36,411 nucleotides of DNA. Origin: a bacterium. GTDB taxonomy: Bacteria > Cyanobacteriota > Vampirovibrionia > Gastranaerophilales > Gastranaerophilaceae. Both the position numbers and the translations under genes were made by a program. Below are positions 1 through 6,770 of this stretch, one piece after another. Below the pieces are notes generated by a model. It saw only the letters and a program-made list of their open reading frames with translations, did not search any database and was not told the origin of the DNA. The stretch is taken from assembly GCA_017396695.1 (NCBI GenBank), contig JAFQLC010000020.1:1-36411 (forward strand). Reading direction: 5' to 3'. How positions within the stretch are numbered: the stretch's first letter is position 1; each line of letters opens with the position of its first letter.

Positions 1-14
1 ACCGTAGGTTCAAC

Positions 15-46
15 CTGGAGTGAAGATTTTGAAAAAATCGGAACGA
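15..46. repeat. 32-bp direct repeat, distal copy
   Basis: An exact 32-base copy of the sequence at 153-184. The shared end (38-46) matches the last nine bases of the tRNA-Pro gene at its 3' end, and the rest matches the DNA just downstream of that tRNA. The 106 bases between the two copies (47-152) hold no gene that I can see. A copy of a tRNA 3' end beside the intact tRNA is the usual form of an integrase attachment site, but no integrase lies in the window. Confidence 0.75.
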
Positions 47-152
47 TGCTGAGATTGTTTGCAAGCAAAGCGAGCATTACAAGCTCAGTATGCAGAGATT
101 TGATTTTTGAGCTAATGCGTAAAAAATCTAATCGAGTGCTCAGGATGCAATT

Positions 153-175
153 CTGGAGTGAAGATTTTGAAAAAA

Positions 176-184
<9 letters not shown>
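153..184. repeat. 32-bp direct repeat, tRNA-proximal copy
   Basis: Second exact copy of the repeat at 15-46. It overlaps the 3' end of the tRNA-Pro gene (176-184, covering most of the 3' acceptor strand) and extends into its downstream flank. It could be an attachment site or the product of a short tandem duplication; the sequence alone does not decide. Confidence 0.75.
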
Positions 185-249
<65 letters not shown>

Positions 250-311
250 ATTTAAAAAAAGTAATTATTAATTGTTAAAAATACGAGCAACTTAATTGTA
301 ATATATTTCAA

Positions 312-1070
312 CTACTTCGTAAACTTATTTTTCCAAATAATTTTACCAGTTGCGCATTCTTCTCCATTTTCGTTTAAGATTGTATGCAGAGTAATGTTTT
401 CATCATTTTTAATCTCTGCTGTCATTTTTAGTGTATTTTCAATTCTTGTTTCTTTTTTAAAATTAACAAAAATTTCAGAAATTTCATTTTCCATTAAAAA
501 CTCAAAAGGCAAAGAATTTATCATCTCTGTTACATAGCATGCGTTGTTTACATGCAAATTCAAATCCAAATTATCAAAACACACAGGTTTTGTGGTTTCG
601 ATATCACATTTTGTTTGTTCTCCGCCTCTCCAATAAGAAGTTTCCATTGCAATTTCATCTGCAAGCGGTGGAAATTCAACAGTTTGCATAGGTTTTACAA
701 GTCTTCTTGTTTTGAAATCCAAAAGTGTCCAAAGGGTTGAAGCCGTGCAAATTACTTGCTCTTTTTCATTCAAAATCCTAAATTCTCTTCGGCAAGTAAT
801 TCCTGAACTTTGAGTTGGCCATGTTTGAACTGTCACCCTTTCCCAAACTTTTGGCATTTTAGAAAATTTAATATGGTATTTCGCAACAACCCACGCAAGA
901 GAACGAGGAAAAACAGTGCTATACCCAACACCAATTTCTTCTGCACTTTGATAAGCTGCATCTTCAAACATGTGCATTACAACAGATGGTTTAACATTTC
1001 CTTTAGCGTCAGCTTCGAAACTTTTAATATCGTATTTTGCTTGTAATAAATTTTTGATTTCAGTCTGCAT
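312..1070 (-). CDS. Acyl-ACP thioesterase (FatA-like)
   Basis: Predicted to release free fatty acids from acyl carrier protein in the cytoplasm. The 252-residue protein has the tandem hotdog layout of the bacterial acyl-ACP thioesterase family (PF01643). The family signature appears as NLDLNLHVNN around residues 167-176, where Asn171 and His173 are the expected catalytic pair, followed by the conserved HVNN. The first hotdog holds the typical VMHMFEDAA segment near residues 31-39. Length is normal for bacterial members. The ATG start follows a strong AAGGAG about six bases upstream. It stands alone, between tRNA genes, and I see no clear terminator downstream. Chain-length preference cannot be read from the sequence. 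Family assignment is firm; the physiological substrate is not known. Confidence 0.88.
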   Translation of the reverse strand: MQTEIKNLLQAKYDIKSFEADAKGNVKPSVVMHMFEDAAYQSAEEIGVGYSTVFPRSLAWVVAKYHIKFSKMPKVWERVTVQTWPTQSSGITCRREFRILNEKEQVICTASTLWTLLDFKTRRLVKPMQTVEFPPLADEIAMETSYWRGGEQTKCDIETTKPVCFDNLDLNLHVNNACYVTEMINSLPFEFLMENEISEIFVNFKKETRIENTLKMTAEIKNDENITLHTILNENGEECATGKIIWKNKFTK

Positions 1071-1148
1071 ATTGCATCTCCTTTTAAAATTTGTTTTATC
1101 AAATTTCCAAAAAATAAAATAGCAAAATAAAATATTTTTTTCAAATGC

Positions 1149-1176
1149 TTGACATTTAGTGTTTATTTAATAATAT
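1149..1176 (+). promoter_or_regulatory. Promoter of tRNA-Gln
   Basis: A perfect -35 hexamer TTGACA (1149-1154) and a TAATAT -10 (1171-1176) are separated by 16 bases. The predicted start lies just before the tRNA at 1190. Confidence 0.7.
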
Positions 1177-1189
1177 ATACTTATCCCAA

Positions 1190-1261
<72 letters not shown>

Positions 1262-1267
1262 ATTTTA

Positions 1268-1294
1268 AAAGCTTCCGTAAGGGAGCTTTTTTTG
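1268..1294 (+). terminator. Terminator of tRNA-Gln
   Basis: A nine-base stem (AAAGCTTCC with GGGAGCTTT, one G-U) closes a GTAA tetraloop and is followed by a T tract. It begins seven bases after the tRNA. Confidence 0.85.
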
Positions 1295-1328
1295 TTGTTA
1301 AAATTGAACAGACGTTTAAATTTGCATT

Positions 1329-1352
1329 AAAAAAGACCGCATTTGCGGTCTT
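1329..1352 (-). terminator. Terminator of tRNA-Val (minus strand)
   Basis: The inverted repeat AAGACCGC / GCGGTCTT around ATTT sits just 3' of the minus-strand tRNA-Val. On that strand it is followed by six T residues (the A run at 1329-1334). Confidence 0.8.
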
Positions 1353-1359
1353 GATTAAA

Positions 1360-1435
1360 TGGTGGGCGATTAGGGACTCGAACCCCAAACCCTCTCCTTG
1401 TAAGGGAGACGCTCTACCAATTGAGCTAATCGCCC
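1360..1435 (-). tRNA. tRNA-Val (anticodon TAC), CCA encoded
   Basis: On the minus strand the acceptor GGGCGAT pairs with ATCGCCC. The anticodon stem TCTCC/GGAGA encloses CTTACAA, giving TAC. The T-arm reads GGGGTTCGAGTCCC. The discriminator is A and, unlike the three other tRNAs here, a genomic CCA follows (1360-1362). It is probably co-transcribed with the tRNA-Arg lying upstream on the same strand. Confidence 0.94.
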
Positions 1436-1494
1436 GTCCTATTAACTATATTAAAACATATAAAAAATGAAAATCAAGCATTAATTTTATAATT

Positions 1495-1568
1495 CGTGCT
1501 TAGGGGGATTCGAACCCCCCGCCTTTGGCTTCGGAGACCAACGCTCTATCCAAATGAGCTATAAGCAC
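1495..1568 (-). tRNA. tRNA-Arg (anticodon CCG)
   Basis: On the minus strand the acceptor GTGCTTA pairs with TAAGCAC, discriminator G, no encoded CCA. The anticodon stem TTGGT/GCCAA encloses CTCCGAA, giving CCG, which reads the CGG arginine codon. The T-arm GGGGGTTCGAATCCCCC is strong. It lies 59 bases upstream of tRNA-Val with no terminator between them, so the two probably form one transcript. Confidence 0.94.
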
Positions 1569-1646
1569 AAAACAAAATAAATTATACCATAGAACAAAGC
1601 CTCTTGGGCTATATAATTCAAGGTAAAATCACAATATCTTTTATAT

Positions 1647-3050
1647 ATGAAAAAAGAAATTCTAATATTACTTTTAATATTTTTAGTAACAAAAAATACA
1701 GGCCATGCGAAAACTTTTCAAGATATTTGCAAGCAACATCTAAAAGAAACTGTGGTAATTGAAACCATACAAGATTACACTCATCAAACGACAGTTTATG
1801 TTTCTCTTAGAGATTGCCTGAATATTGGTTTAATAAATAACTATGGAATAAAAATAGCGCAAGATAAATTTGAAGCCGCAAAATATAACTACAAAAGCCT
1901 GCTTGCAATGTATTTACCTGACATAGGACTAACAAGTTATGGAAACTTACTCAAGGGGGAATATTTGATTGGGAGCGCTTTACTAAGAGAAATCAATGAA
2001 ATTGCAGTGCTTGGAGGTGTTTATATCAAGCATGATTTATTAAATGGTGGAAAAACCATTTTTAATTCAAAAGCTGGAAAATTTTTGATGACATCTGAGC
2101 GAAAAAATTTAAATTTCACAAATGAAGAAATTGTTATGAAAATTGCAATGAGTTACTATGAGCTTTTAGATACCAAGCTAAAGCTTGAGATTTATATTAA
2201 AAACCATAGTGAAAGAAAAGCGCAGTTAAAATTAACAGAAAACCTTTTTGAAGCAGGGCTTGGCACAAGGTTTGACGTAATTCGAGCACAAAACGAATTA
2301 GCAAACGCCGAACAACAAATTTTAAACATGATTGCACAGTTTAAAATCAAACAAGCAAATTTAACTTATATTATGGGAATAGATTTTACCACTTCGCTTT
2401 GCCCAAAAGAAACAGAAATCAAAATGTATAAATTAATTGATGAAAACATAACAACAGGTGAACTTGCAATGTCTGCGATTAAAGAAAGGCAGGATGTGAA
2501 ATCACTTGAAGAAAAAATTAAATCATTAGAATACGAAAAGAAAAGTCTTTATTCAGAATACATTCCAAAAGCTGATATCACAGCACAGTATAGTTCGCAA
2601 GGCACAATAAATATAGGTTTTGGACAAAACTTGCAAGTAATTGCAAATTTAAATATACCAATTGGAAAAAATTTAGGCATAAACACCTTAAATAAAATCA
2701 AGGCAAAAGAAGCAGAAATTAAAATGTATGAGCACCAACTTCAAGAGAAAAAACGAGACATTGAAAAAAACATTATTAGCTCTTATTACAAAAGCAAAGT
2801 CTCAAAAGACAGAGCAGAAATAGCAGAAAAACAAATTGGCTATGCAACAGAAAGTGTTAATTTAGCAGAATTAAGACTAGACACAGGAGAAGGAATTTTG
2901 CTTGATGTTATACAAGCACAAACACTGAAAACTCAAGCAAGAATTGAATATTTAGACATGGTCATAAACTACAATATAAACCAAGTAGAATTGCTTTACA
3001 GCGCAGGTCTTATAAGTAAAATGGCAATTCTTAGGGAATATGAAAACTAG
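1647..3050 (+). CDS. TolC-like outer-membrane efflux protein
   Basis: Predicted outer-membrane channel of an efflux or type I secretion system. The 467-residue protein begins with a signal peptide: MKK, a Leu/Ile/Val-rich core to about residue 15, likely cleaved after GHA at residue 21. Two outer-membrane efflux repeats (PF02321) follow, with long charged helices and the typical LFEAGLGTRFDVIRAQNEL pattern near residues 196-215, mirrored in the second half by LRLDTGEGILLDVIQAQ. No inner-membrane pump or adaptor gene is adjacent, so its partner is unknown. No Shine-Dalgarno precedes the ATG. A TATCTT hexamer ends six bases before it, which would fit a leaderless transcript. An AT-rich hairpin follows the stop. 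Confidence 0.85.
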   Translation: MKKEILILLLIFLVTKNTGHAKTFQDICKQHLKETVVIETIQDYTHQTTVYVSLRDCLNIGLINNYGIKIAQDKFEAAKYNYKSLLAMYLPDIGLTSYGNLLKGEYLIGSALLREINEIAVLGGVYIKHDLLNGGKTIFNSKAGKFLMTSERKNLNFTNEEIVMKIAMSYYELLDTKLKLEIYIKNHSERKAQLKLTENLFEAGLGTRFDVIRAQNELANAEQQILNMIAQFKIKQANLTYIMGIDFTTSLCPKETEIKMYKLIDENITTGELAMSAIKERQDVKSLEEKIKSLEYEKKSLYSEYIPKADITAQYSSQGTINIGFGQNLQVIANLNIPIGKNLGINTLNKIKAKEAEIKMYEHQLQEKKRDIEKNIISSYYKSKVSKDRAEIAEKQIGYATESVNLAELRLDTGEGILLDVIQAQTLKTQARIEYLDMVINYNINQVELLYSAGLISKMAILREYEN

Positions 3051-3063
3051 AAAAAAATTCAAA

Positions 3064-3096
3064 AAAATTAACATAAAATAAAATGTTAATTTTGTA
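3064..3096 (+). terminator. Possible terminator after the TolC-like gene
   Basis: A perfect 11-base inverted repeat (AAAATTAACAT / ATGTTAATTTT) with an eight-base loop lies 14 bases after the stop codon. The stem is AT-rich and its T run is part of the stem, so it is plausible rather than strong. Confidence 0.5.
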
Positions 3097-3108
3097 AAAC
3101 TTTGTTTA

Positions 3109-3367
3109 TTGCGCCATATCAAGGGGCATGGTATATGTAACAAAAATCTTTGCAATATTACACTTTGTAGAAGTTAGATATTTGACATTTAATTAAATGG
3201 AGTCAAGGGAATGAAAGAGAAAATATAAGGAAGGAGTGATGGCGTAAAGCCTTCATAACAGGCAAAAGGAAGTTTGAACTAAAGACTATTAACACTATTA
3301 GAGATTAGAAATTTAAAAAAATTAGACAAACAAAGGTTACAAGATTTGAGGAGATTTAAAGGGGATT
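3109..3367 (+). other. Non-coding stretch, possible small RNA or secDF leader
   Basis: This is the body of the 425-base gap between the TolC-like gene and secD. I find no open frame of useful length; the best ribosome site (GGAAGGAGTG, about 3227) leads to ATG GCG TAA only. A possible promoter is TTGCGC (3109-3114), 17 bases, TATATG (3132-3137). An intact terminator ends the stretch at 3369-3392. A purine-rich section and a small GCCT/AGGC hairpin near 3250-3265 are present. I do not recognise 6S, RNase P, SRP or tmRNA signatures. It is either an uncharacterised RNA of up to about 250 bases or an attenuated leader of secDF. Confidence 0.35.
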
Positions 3368-3368
3368 A

Positions 3369-3397
3369 AGCCGTATATTTTACGGCTTTTTTATTTT
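3369..3397 (+). terminator. Intrinsic terminator upstream of secD
   Basis: AAGCCGTA pairs with TACGGCTT around a short AT loop and is followed by a T-rich tail. It lies about 80 bases before secD and more than 300 bases after the preceding stop codon, so it must end a separate transcript or act as an attenuator. Confidence 0.8.
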
Positions 3398-3475
3398 ATT
3401 TACAATTATACATATATTTATATTATTTTTTTTATTTTTTGATAAAATGTACATGACTTTAGAAGAGGATTTTTC

Positions 3476-4777
3476 ATGAAAAATAAAATCATACTTTTTT
3501 GGGTAATTTTTGCATTAATTCTAAGTTCAATTGCAATTATCGTTAAAAAACCAACAAAACTTGGTCTTGATTTAGTAGGTGGTTCAAGAATAACTATTGA
3601 GGCGCAAACAACTGAAACAATAAAACAAATCACGCCAGATATGTTAGATAGCCTTCGTTTTGCAATTGAAAACAGGGTAAACGCACTTGGTGTTGCTGAA
3701 ACTATTGTTCAAAAAATTGGTGATAAAAGATTAATCATTGAAATTCCTGCAATTTCTGACCCAAAACAAGCAAAAGAATTTATTGGCGAAGTTGCAGAAT
3801 TAGAATTTAAAAAACCTGCAGGGCTTGACTCTAAAGGTGATATAAAGTGGGCATCAACAGGTCTCACTGGAAAAGATCTCAAAAAATCAATTGTAGGTAA
3901 CACTCAAACAGGCGAGTGGGCGGTTGATTTAGAATTTACACTTGAAGGCGCAAAGAAATTTGCAACACTTACTCGCCAACTAAAAGGCCAACAAATGGCA
4001 ATTTTCTTTAACGGCGAACTACAATCAGCGCCTATGGTAAACGTTGAAATTCCTGACGGAAAAGCTCAAATTACTGGTGATTTTGAATTTAAAGAAGCAA
4101 AAAGAATGGTTGACCTTCTAAATGCAGGGGCGCTTCCAGTTCCAGCTAAAATCATCGAAGAAAATTCGGTTGGCCCAACACTTGGTGCAGATAGTATCGA
4201 AAAGAGCAAACTAGCTGGCACTATTGGCCTTGGATTTGTAATGGTATTTATGCTTTGCTATTACAGACTTCCAGGTATGATTGCAAATATTGCACTTGTA
4301 ATATATAGCTTACTTACATTTGCAATATTTAAAATAATCCCAGTAACACTCACTCTTGCAGGCATTGCTGGATTTATCTTAAGTATTGGTATGGCAATCG
4401 ACGCAAATATTTTGATTTTCGAAAGAACAAAAGAAGAACTCAAAATGGGTCGTTCGTTATATGCAGCAATTAACTCTGGCTTTGATAGGGCATTTACAAG
4501 TATTTTTGACTCAAATATGTCAACAATTATTACTTGTGTAATTTTATATTTACTTGGAACATCAGTTGTAAAAGGTTTCGCACTAACGCTTGCAATTGGT
4601 GTTGTAGTTAGTATGTTTACTGCAATTACAGTTACCAAAAACTATATGCATATCTTATTTGGCACAGGCGAACTCAAACACCCTGCTCTTTGGGGCTTGA
4701 AGAAAGAAGATATCAAAGAAGGCTATGTAGCAGTCGAAACAAAAAAAGAGAAAGCAAAATTCGGTGTACTTGACTAA
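3476..4777 (+). CDS. secD: Protein translocase subunit SecD
   Basis: SecD works with SecF at the SecYEG channel, using the proton gradient to pull exported proteins across the inner membrane. The 433-residue protein has one N-terminal membrane helix (about 5-23), the conserved LGLDLVGGSRITIEA segment (about 29-43), a periplasmic domain, then VGPTLGADSIEKSKLAG and five C-terminal membrane helices of the RND-like fold, including AIDANILIFERTKEEL. It is shorter than the 615-residue E. coli protein because the periplasmic region is compact, which is common outside proteobacteria. An AGAAGAGGA ribosome site precedes the ATG. SecF follows after 17 bases. A weak TAAAAT -10 lies at 3443-3448. Confidence 0.95.
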   Translation: MKNKIILFWVIFALILSSIAIIVKKPTKLGLDLVGGSRITIEAQTTETIKQITPDMLDSLRFAIENRVNALGVAETIVQKIGDKRLIIEIPAISDPKQAKEFIGEVAELEFKKPAGLDSKGDIKWASTGLTGKDLKKSIVGNTQTGEWAVDLEFTLEGAKKFATLTRQLKGQQMAIFFNGELQSAPMVNVEIPDGKAQITGDFEFKEAKRMVDLLNAGALPVPAKIIEENSVGPTLGADSIEKSKLAGTIGLGFVMVFMLCYYRLPGMIANIALVIYSLLTFAIFKIIPVTLTLAGIAGFILSIGMAIDANILIFERTKEELKMGRSLYAAINSGFDRAFTSIFDSNMSTIITCVILYLLGTSVVKGFALTLAIGVVVSMFTAITVTKNYMHILFGTGELKHPALWGLKKEDIKEGYVAVETKKEKAKFGVLD

Positions 4778-4794
4778 TAAATAAGGAACATAAT

Positions 4795-5763
4795 ATGGCA
4801 AATCCTAATATAACCAGTGAAAAACAATATATCGACGTAATAAAACATCGCAAAATTTGGTTTTGGATTACAGGTCTAATTCTTGTACCTTGCATTGTTG
4901 CAATATTGTACTCAATAATCACATCTCCAAATCACTCACCAATTAAACTTGGTATTGATTTTGAAGGTGGGACAATTTTGCAATATCAAGTTGATAAAAA
5001 AATCGAACAAAATGATGTCAACACAATAAGAATTGAGCTTGAGAAACTCGGCATTGAAAACCCTGTTATTCAAGGAATATCGAACGTAACAGTTGGAGAT
5101 AAAGAAGATAATTTTGTATCAATCAAAACCCCATTTATTGATGAAAAATCGGACAATATCACAAAAATTACAACTTTTATGAATAAAGATTTTAAAGGCT
5201 CAAAACTTGTTCAAACAAACTCTGTTGGGCCAACTCTTGGGAAAGAATTGATGAAAAACTCAATGACAGCTTTGCTTTTAGCATTCCTTGGAATTGTGGT
5301 TTATATTACACTTCGTTTCCAGTTGGATTACGCAGTAATAACACTTTTGACATTAGCGCACGACGCATTATTTGTTGTTGGTGTATTCTCTATAATGTCA
5401 CTTGTAGCAAATGTGCATGTTGATAGTTTATTTATTACAGCAATTCTTACAGTTATCGGCTTTAGCGTGCACGACACAATTGTTGTATTCGATAGGATTC
5501 GCGAAAACAACAGATTCTTGGGTAAAAAATACAGTATTGGCGAAATCATAAACGCAAGCGTAAACCAAACACTTGCAAGAAGTATAAACACATCTCTTAC
5601 AACTCTTTTGACGCTGATTGCACTCTATATATTCGGCGGTGCAACAACAAAAGATTTTGTTCTTGCAATGATTCTTGGTATCACAGCTGGCGCATATTCA
5701 AGTATATTCTTTGCAAGTGCACTACTTGGCTGGTGGGAAGAAAGAAAACAAAAGAAAGCATAA
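4795..5763 (+). CDS. secF: Protein translocase subunit SecF
   Basis: Partner of SecD in the auxiliary translocation complex of the inner membrane. The 322-residue protein has an N-terminal membrane helix (about 23-42), the LGIDFEGGTILQYQ segment characteristic of SecF, a small periplasmic domain, NSVGPTLGKELMKNS, and five C-terminal helices with the SecF signature SVHDTIVVFDRIREN. The start follows ATAAGGAACATAAT, a reasonable ribosome site. It is transcribed with secD, and the downstream HTH gene begins one base after its stop. Confidence 0.95.
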   Translation: MANPNITSEKQYIDVIKHRKIWFWITGLILVPCIVAILYSIITSPNHSPIKLGIDFEGGTILQYQVDKKIEQNDVNTIRIELEKLGIENPVIQGISNVTVGDKEDNFVSIKTPFIDEKSDNITKITTFMNKDFKGSKLVQTNSVGPTLGKELMKNSMTALLLAFLGIVVYITLRFQLDYAVITLLTLAHDALFVVGVFSIMSLVANVHVDSLFITAILTVIGFSVHDTIVVFDRIRENNRFLGKKYSIGEIINASVNQTLARSINTSLTTLLTLIALYIFGGATTKDFVLAMILGITAGAYSSIFFASALLGWWEERKQKKA

Positions 5764-5764
5764 A

Positions 5765-6202
5765 ATGGCTAATCTAAAAAATAATGATGGATTAACACTC
5801 GCTCAATTTGTTTCTCAAACAAGAGAAGAAAGAGGATTTTCGCAAAAAGGGCTTGCTGACTATTGCAACTTAACGCTAGATGAGATTCGTGCAATTGAAG
5901 ATGGAACGGAGCTATTTCTTCCACAAACTGTGCGCCAAAAGCTTACAAAAGGGCTTAGAGTGTCCTTAAATGCGATAAAATCACATGAAAAAGCGGAAGA
6001 TTTTAATCTTACACCAAATATCGATACAGAACATATAAAAGATATTATACTAGAACAAGCACATAACCCAAACATTGAAATCAAATGCCCAGTTTGCGGG
6101 GAAGTTTTAATTACAAGAATTGCAAAACTTTATGACCTTGAAGACAATCTTATGCTTCATCCAAAAGCAAGATGCCCAAAGTGTCCTTTTCAGATTAAGT
6201 AA
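5765..6202 (+). CDS. HTH (XRE-like) protein with C-terminal zinc ribbon
   Basis: A 145-residue protein, probably a DNA-binding regulator. Residues about 11-65 form an XRE-type helix-turn-helix (LAQFVSQTREERGFSQKGLA, then a second helix around LTLDEIRAIEDG). The C-terminal part holds two cysteine pairs, CPVC (108-111) and CPKC (137-140), which should bind zinc. I chose the ATG at 5765, one base after the secF stop, over an upstream in-frame start inside secF because the protein then begins at the HTH and the arrangement implies translational coupling. The ribosome site is weak. Its targets are unknown; the link to secDF may be operonic convenience. Confidence 0.75.
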   Translation: MANLKNNDGLTLAQFVSQTREERGFSQKGLADYCNLTLDEIRAIEDGTELFLPQTVRQKLTKGLRVSLNAIKSHEKAEDFNLTPNIDTEHIKDIILEQAHNPNIEIKCPVCGEVLITRIAKLYDLEDNLMLHPKARCPKCPFQIK

Positions 6203-6205
6203 ATC

Positions 6206-6234
6206 AAGCGCAGTCGCGCTAAAACTCGAGCTTC
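6206..6234. repeat. 29-bp direct repeat, copy 1
   Basis: Exact copy of 6318-6346, starting three bases after the HTH gene stop. It contains a five-base-pair hairpin with an AGTC loop and a CTCGAG palindrome. Confidence 0.85.
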
Positions 6235-6317
6235 TTATAAGGAACGGTTTCGCACAAGCCCGCCCGTTCATCACGGCCGTGCAAGTGCTCACACACCAAA
6301 CTTCGCTCGCTCTCGTT

Positions 6318-6346
6318 AAGCGCAGTCGCGCTAAAACTCGAGCTTC
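6318..6346. repeat. 29-bp direct repeat, copy 2
   Basis: Exact copy of 6206-6234 in the same orientation. It ends two bases before the stop codon of rlmH on the opposite strand. Confidence 0.85.
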
Positions 6347-6348
6347 GC

Positions 6349-6768
6349 TCAGTGATGATAAGGTGCGCCAGATAAAATTCTATGAGCCCTGTATAATTGT
6401 TCAACCAAAATAAAAACAGCATGTTGATGAACAAAAGTCATCCGAGAAAAAGAAAGCCCAAAATCTGCTCTAGTTTTAATTTCTTGAGACAATCCATCTG
6501 CACCACCTATAAAAAATAAAATTTCATTATAGTAACCATCTTGCGAAATTTCGGAAATCTTTTGGGCAAATGCTTCACTTGAGAGCATTTTACCTTCAAT
6601 TACAAGGGCGATTTTATAAGCACCAGTTTTATCAAGTTGCGAAAGCATAGTGCTTTCATCACACTCTATAATCTCAACATTGCCATATAATCTTTTTTGA
6701 TATTCAGAAATACCATCTTTGAAAAAAGACTCACGAATTTTACCATCGAGAAAGATTTTAGCCTTCAA
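6349..6768 (-). CDS. rlmH: 23S rRNA (pseudouridine-1915-N3)-methyltransferase RlmH
   Basis: Methylates pseudouridine 1915 in helix 69 of 23S rRNA using S-adenosylmethionine; a SPOUT-fold homodimer acting on the 70S ribosome. The 139-residue sequence shows the SAM-binding loop FFIGGADGL (about 85-93), the conserved LVEQLYRAHRIL (121-132) and the characteristic C-terminal PYHH. It is slightly shorter than the 155-residue E. coli protein. The start is TTG at 6768, two bases after the symporter stop, with GAGGAA overlapping that stop as the ribosome site, so translation is probably coupled to the upstream symporter gene. Confidence 0.92.
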   Translation of the reverse strand: MKAKIFLDGKIRESFFKDGISEYQKRLYGNVEIIECDESTMLSQLDKTGAYKIALVIEGKMLSSEAFAQKISEISQDGYYNEILFFIGGADGLSQEIKTRADFGLSFSRMTFVHQHAVFILVEQLYRAHRILSGAPYHH

Positions 6769-6770
6769 GA

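Larger units (their letters stand above)
6203..6348. other. GC-rich non-coding island between convergent genes
   Basis: The 146 bases between the HTH gene and rlmH are much richer in G+C than their surroundings. They contain two exact 29-base direct repeats at their ends (6206-6234 and 6318-6346). Each repeat has the hairpin AGCGC-AGTC-GCGCT and a CTCGAG palindrome. Between them lies GAACGG...CCGTTC (about 6242-6268). Short frames cross it on both strands but have no ribosome sites and no recognisable product. It looks like a small repetitive element (REP or MITE type). Confidence 0.6.

Noticed and set aside
3230..3246. Small gene after the GGAAGGAGTG ribosome site
   Set aside because: The reading frame is ATG GCG TAA, two codons only.
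4261..4638. Long antisense open frames inside secD, flhA, tsf and other genes
   Set aside because: They are reverse-frame shadows of well-conserved genes, without ribosome sites or recognisable products.
3476..4777. SecD as a truncated gene
   Set aside because: 433 residues is short against E. coli, but all conserved blocks and six membrane helices are present; a compact periplasmic domain is common in other phyla.
5675..5764. Upstream extension of the HTH protein inside secF
   Set aside because: The extra 30 residues overlap secF and are not part of an HTH protein; ATG 5765 next to the secF stop fits better.
6206..6346. Possible CRISPR array (29-bp repeat, two copies)
   Set aside because: Only two copies, an 83-base gap instead of a 30-40 base spacer, and no cas genes.
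6120..6434. Short open frames across the GC-rich repeat island, on both strands
   Set aside because: They translate repeat sequence and overlap the ends of two real genes; no ribosome site and biased composition suggest chance frames.
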